Origin: an uncultured Erysipelotrichaceae bacterium
Lineage (GTDB): Bacteria > Bacillota_I > Bacilli_A > RF39 > UBA660
Assembly (NCBI GenBank): GCA_902773365.1
Contig: CACYEG010000065.1
Coordinates: 1 to 7,902, forward strand
Reading direction: 5' to 3'
Length of the DNA: 7,902 nt
This document shows, piece after piece, positions 6,336 through 7,902 of this stretch. A model generated the notes under the pieces. It saw only the letters and a list, made by a program, of their open reading frames with translations. It searched no databases and had not been told where the DNA came from. The position numbers were made by a program, and so were the translations under genes. Numbering within the stretch: position 1 is the first letter of the stretch; the number at the start of each line of letters is the position of its first letter.

Positions 6336-6364
6336 AGTATAGCATCCAATATTTTTTTTTACAA
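6336..6364 (-). promoter_or_regulatory. Extended -10 promoter for the transporter/SH3 operon
   Basis: The minus strand shows TTGTAA (6364-6359), a 17-nt spacer and TATACT (6341-6336). TGC directly before TATACT completes an extended -10 element. Transcription would start near 6329, only about 12 nt before the ATG at 6317, so the leader is very short. This supports the shorter start of the transporter. Confidence 0.65.
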
Positions 6365-6372
6365 TTCTTTTA

Positions 6373-6588
6373 TTATAAAAAAACATTATACCTTTTTAAA
6401 ACATGTTTTTTTGCTTCTGGCTCTTTTCCTTTTTTCGTGGTTCCCTTTATAGCAAATCTATTTGGAACTACATTTCTATTTTCTCCTAATATTAGCCACC
6501 CTAAAAAAATATCTAAATTAGCCAGAATACTATTATTATTAGAAGATCTCTTTACATATTCATATCCATACGAAGGATTTTCATCCAT
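6373..6588 (-). CDS. Hypothetical 71-residue protein, possibly a gene remnant
   Basis: I do not recognise this product. It starts MDENPSYGYEYVKRS, has one weakly hydrophobic stretch (NLDIFLGWLILG, about 24-35) and ends in a basic, Lys-rich segment (about 48-68). The ATG at 6588 has no Shine-Dalgarno site; the nearest purine run is about 13 nt away. The same frame stays open for another 15 codons upstream to a TAA at 6634-6636, without any start codon. That is the pattern left when the 5' part of a gene has been lost, but it could also be a non-coding stretch. The composition, with mixed charged and aromatic residues, looks protein-like rather than random. Its end lies under a possible AT-rich terminator, and the flanking 6637-6674 holds nothing recognisable. 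Confidence 0.35.
   Translation of the reverse strand: MDENPSYGYEYVKRSSNNNSILANLDIFLGWLILGENRNVVPNRFAIKGTTKKGKEPEAKKHVLKRYNVFL
6377..6412 (-). terminator. AT-rich hairpin with a T-run, possible terminator
   Basis: AAAAAAACAT (6412-6403) can pair with ATGTTTTTTT (6386-6377) around a 16-nt loop. The stem is 10 bp but has only one G-C pair, so it is weak. It lies across the 3' end of the doubtful ORF at 6373-6588, just before the next promoter, which is where a terminator would be expected. A chance pairing of A- and T-runs is equally possible. Confidence 0.35.
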
Positions 6589-6674
6589 GTTTCGAAGAAA
6601 AAAACCTTGCGCACCAAATAATTTACTTTCTTCTTAAATAAATGCATCGGATAATTAATATTATATTCCATCAA

Positions 6675-6923
6675 CTATTTTTCACTTAATAATTCATCAA
6701 TACTCACATCAAGCGCTAATGATATTTTATATAAAGTATAGATAGAGAACCCACACTTACCAGAACTTGATTCTATTCTTCTCATAAAATCGTATGATAT
6801 ATCTGCACAATCTGCTAATCTTTCTTGTGTAATATTTCGCTTTCTTCTAAATTTTCGTATGTTAAAAGATATTTGTTCTTTTAACTCTTCTTTTGTTTTA
6901 ATCTCATCTTGCTCTATAGCCAC
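6675..6923 (-). CDS. XRE-family (Cro/C1-type) DNA-binding regulator
   Basis: The 82-residue product is a stand-alone helix-turn-helix protein. After about 14 charged N-terminal residues, the domain runs from ISFNIRKFRRKRNITQERLADCADI through SYDFMRRIESSSG to the family ending YTLYKISLALDVSIDELL. The TQERLADCADI/SYDFMRRIE segment is the DNA-reading helix pair. No other domain is attached, so it likely acts as a small repressor or activator. The frame is open to a TTG at 6935, but I chose the GTG at 6923 because GGTGAT (6928-6933) precedes it by 4 nt. No membrane or toxin partner is coded beside it, so its target is unknown. It might control itself or the operon starting at 6364. Confidence 0.82.
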   Translation of the reverse strand: MAIEQDEIKTKEELKEQISFNIRKFRRKRNITQERLADCADISYDFMRRIESSSGKCGFSIYTLYKISLALDVSIDELLSEK

Positions 6924-6927
6924 TATA

Positions 6928-6933
6928 ATCACC
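6928..6933 (-). promoter_or_regulatory. GGTGAT ribosome binding site choosing a GTG start
   Basis: GGTGAT matches the 3' part of the AGGAGGTGAT anti-Shine-Dalgarno complement. With a 4-nt spacer to GTG at 6923 it favours that codon over the TTG at 6935 or the GTG at 6932, neither of which has a purine-rich site upstream. Confidence 0.5.
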
Positions 6934-6993
6934 AATTACATTTTGGCATATTTTTAGTATTTTTTCCGTGACCTAGTATTACCGGTTTTAAAT

Positions 6994-7018
6994 AAAAAAC
7001 TCACTCTTATAAGTGAGT
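6994..7018 (-). terminator. Rho-independent terminator after the XRE gene at 7021
   Basis: ACTCACT (7018-7012) and AGTGAGT (7005-6999) form a perfect 7-bp stem with a 6-nt loop, followed by a T-run to 6994. It starts 2 nt after the TAA stop of the gene at 7021-7284, so that gene, with or without the dus gene before it, ends here. The next XRE gene needs its own promoter in 6935-6993, but I see no clear one. Confidence 0.82.
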
Positions 7019-7020
7019 GA

Positions 7021-7284
7021 TTATTTTTTATCATTAACATATTCTATTAGATCTTCAATACCACAATCTAGTTCATTACATAGTTTTGCGATAACATCTA
7101 AATCGATTCGAGTGAGATTACCCGTTATTAATCTTTGCATAGTATTAAAATCAATTGACTTTTTAACTATAACAGAATTCTTTGTTTTGCCTTTTTTATC
7201 AAGAATTGAATTTAGTTTAAATTCATAGTGTCCTTCTTGACAATCAACGGTATATATTTTTTCTAATTTACTTTCCTTAGCCAT
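7021..7284 (-). CDS. Small XRE-family HTH protein (HTH_26-like)
   Basis: The 87-residue product has a short N-terminal arm (about 1-22, with the sequence YTVDCQEGHYEF) followed by a helix-turn-helix domain. The domain shows KLNSILDKKGKTKNSV, the recognition region FNTMQRLITGN (about 46-56), and IDLDVIAKLCNELDCGIEDLIEYV at the end. This last stretch is the signature of the Cro/C1 subgroup found in many small Firmicute and phage regulators. The ATG at 7284 is favoured over an in-frame TTG at 7302 because GGAGG (7290-7294) lies 5 nt upstream. The gene follows dus by 53 nt and is closed by a strong terminator. The two small HTH genes are different members of the family, not recent copies of each other. 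The target is unknown. Confidence 0.87.
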   Translation of the reverse strand: MAKESKLEKIYTVDCQEGHYEFKLNSILDKKGKTKNSVIVKKSIDFNTMQRLITGNLTRIDLDVIAKLCNELDCGIEDLIEYVNDKK

Positions 7285-7337
7285 TGTAACCTCCACAGTC
7301 AAAATTTTATCACTGTGTTAGTTTATTCGATAGTTGC

Positions 7338-7902
7338 TTACAAGCCAGTATAATATTCCTCTAATATATCAAATATTTCTTGACTAGATTTACACTGACA
7401 TATTTTATTCTTAATTGGTGCACTGTGCTCAAGGCCTTTTAAATACCATAATGCGTGGCTTCTAATCTCAAGTAAAGCAAGTTTTTCACCCTTATCTTCT
7501 ACTAGTAATTCATAATGTCTTTTAATCATATTAATTATATCTTTAGTAGAAGGTTTAGTCTTTACAACTCCTGTTTCTAAATACTCTTTTATTTCTTTAA
7601 TTAGCCATGGATTACCAAGTACGCCTCTACCAATCATTACAGCAGTACATCCTGTTTCATCTAACATCTTTTTAGCTAGCTCTGGACTAGTAACATCGCC
7701 ATTACCTATTACAGGGATGACTACAGCTTCTACTACAGATTTTATTATTGACCAGTCAGATTTGCCACTATAACCTTGAGAGCGAGTACGAGCATGTACA
7801 GCAATGGCACTAGCTCCAGCACTTTCACACGTCTTAGCCACTTCGACTGCATTTATGTGTTTCTCATCCCATCCACTTCTAATCTTAACTGTAACTGGCA
7901 CA
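7338..7902 (-). CDS. dus: tRNA-dihydrouridine synthase (DusB-like), N-terminus cut by the window edge
   Basis: Dus enzymes use FMN and NADPH to reduce uridines in the D-loop of tRNA. The visible 187 or so C-terminal residues contain the conserved VKIRSGWD segment near their start, the HARTR motif (36-40), GNGDV (66-70) and IGRGVLGNPW (90-99), which form the FMN and tRNA site of the TIM barrel. After them comes the helical C-terminal domain with EIRSHALWYLKGL (145-157). The catalytic Cys of the GCP motif would lie upstream, outside the window, and the GTG at 7901 is an internal Val codon rather than a start. The motif set is closest to the DusB type. The TAA stop at 7338 is 53 nt before the XRE gene. 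No terminator is visible between them, so they may be cotranscribed. Confidence 0.93.
   Translation of the reverse strand, partial: VPVTVKIRSGWDEKHINAVEVAKTCESAGASAIAVHARTRSQGYSGKSDWSIIKSVVEAVVIPVIGNGDVTSPELAKKMLDETGCTAVMIGRGVLGNPWLIKEIKEYLETGVVKTKPSTKDIINMIKRHYELLVEDKGEKLALLEIRSHALWYLKGLEHSAPIKNKICQCKSSQEIFDILEEYYTGL

Noticed and set aside
6318..6386. Longer transporter start at the ATG at 6386
   Set aside because: The extra 23 residues are charged and not MFS-like, and they overlap a good extended -10 promoter. The ATG at 6317 starts just before the first membrane helix.
6384..6390. TATAAT on the minus strand near 6385-6390 as a second promoter
   Set aside because: No TTGACA-like box lies 16-18 nt upstream; that position is an A-run. 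The TTGTAA/TATACT pair further on is better.
6437..6637. Plus-strand ORF opposite the 71-codon ORF
   Set aside because: No ribosome binding site or domain was seen. Neither strand is convincing here, and the minus-strand frame is at least codirectional with its neighbours.
6971..6986. Possible operator palindrome ACC...GGT around ACCGGT
   Set aside because: Only the outer three bases and the central ACCGGT hexamer are symmetric, which is too little to call an operator.

Overview
All recognisable genes in this window lie on the minus strand, so transcription runs from high to low coordinates. The DNA is AT-rich. Most starts are preceded by strong GGAGG-type Shine-Dalgarno sites, and tight 1-4 nt gene overlaps are common. 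TGA is used as a stop (at 5262 and 5137, both in ATGA overlaps) and Trp is encoded by TGG, so the standard bacterial code applies. The r-protein sequences and gene order fit a low-GC Firmicute, perhaps a gut-type Bacilli/Clostridia or Mollicutes-related lineage that keeps the standard code. I cannot place it more precisely from this window.

Region 1 (1-3615) is the start of the S10 ribosomal-protein operon: rpsJ, rplC, rplD, rplW, rplB, rpsS and rplV, the last cut by the left edge. It has a near-consensus promoter (3528-3556). Its leader of about 127 nt contains a strong imperfect hairpin and a smaller hairpin just before the rpsJ ribosome binding site. A rho-independent terminator (3579-3615) separates it from the genes upstream. 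L3 carries an acidic C-terminal tail of about 50 residues that standard L3 proteins lack.

Region 2 (3579-6364) looks like one envelope operon. It begins at an extended -10 promoter (6336-6364) and encodes a 12-TM MFS-type transporter, a 42-residue single-TM protein too short for most gene callers (5137-5265), a 116-residue four-TM protein, and a secreted, C-terminally anchored protein with about four SH3-like repeats. The first three genes are joined by ATGA overlaps, and the fourth starts 9 nt after its neighbour's stop codon. This is the best candidate here for an undescribed system. I infer a membrane complex or a coupled transport/surface function, but no substrate can be read from the sequence.

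Region 3 (6365-7902) holds a doubtful 71-codon ORF that may be a remnant, two small XRE-family DNA-binding proteins (the promoter-distal one at 6675-6923, the other at 7021-7284 with its own terminator), and the C-terminal part of a tRNA-dihydrouridine synthase (DusB-like) cut by the right edge. There are no rRNA or tRNA genes, CRISPR arrays or insertion sequences, and no convincing plus-strand gene.
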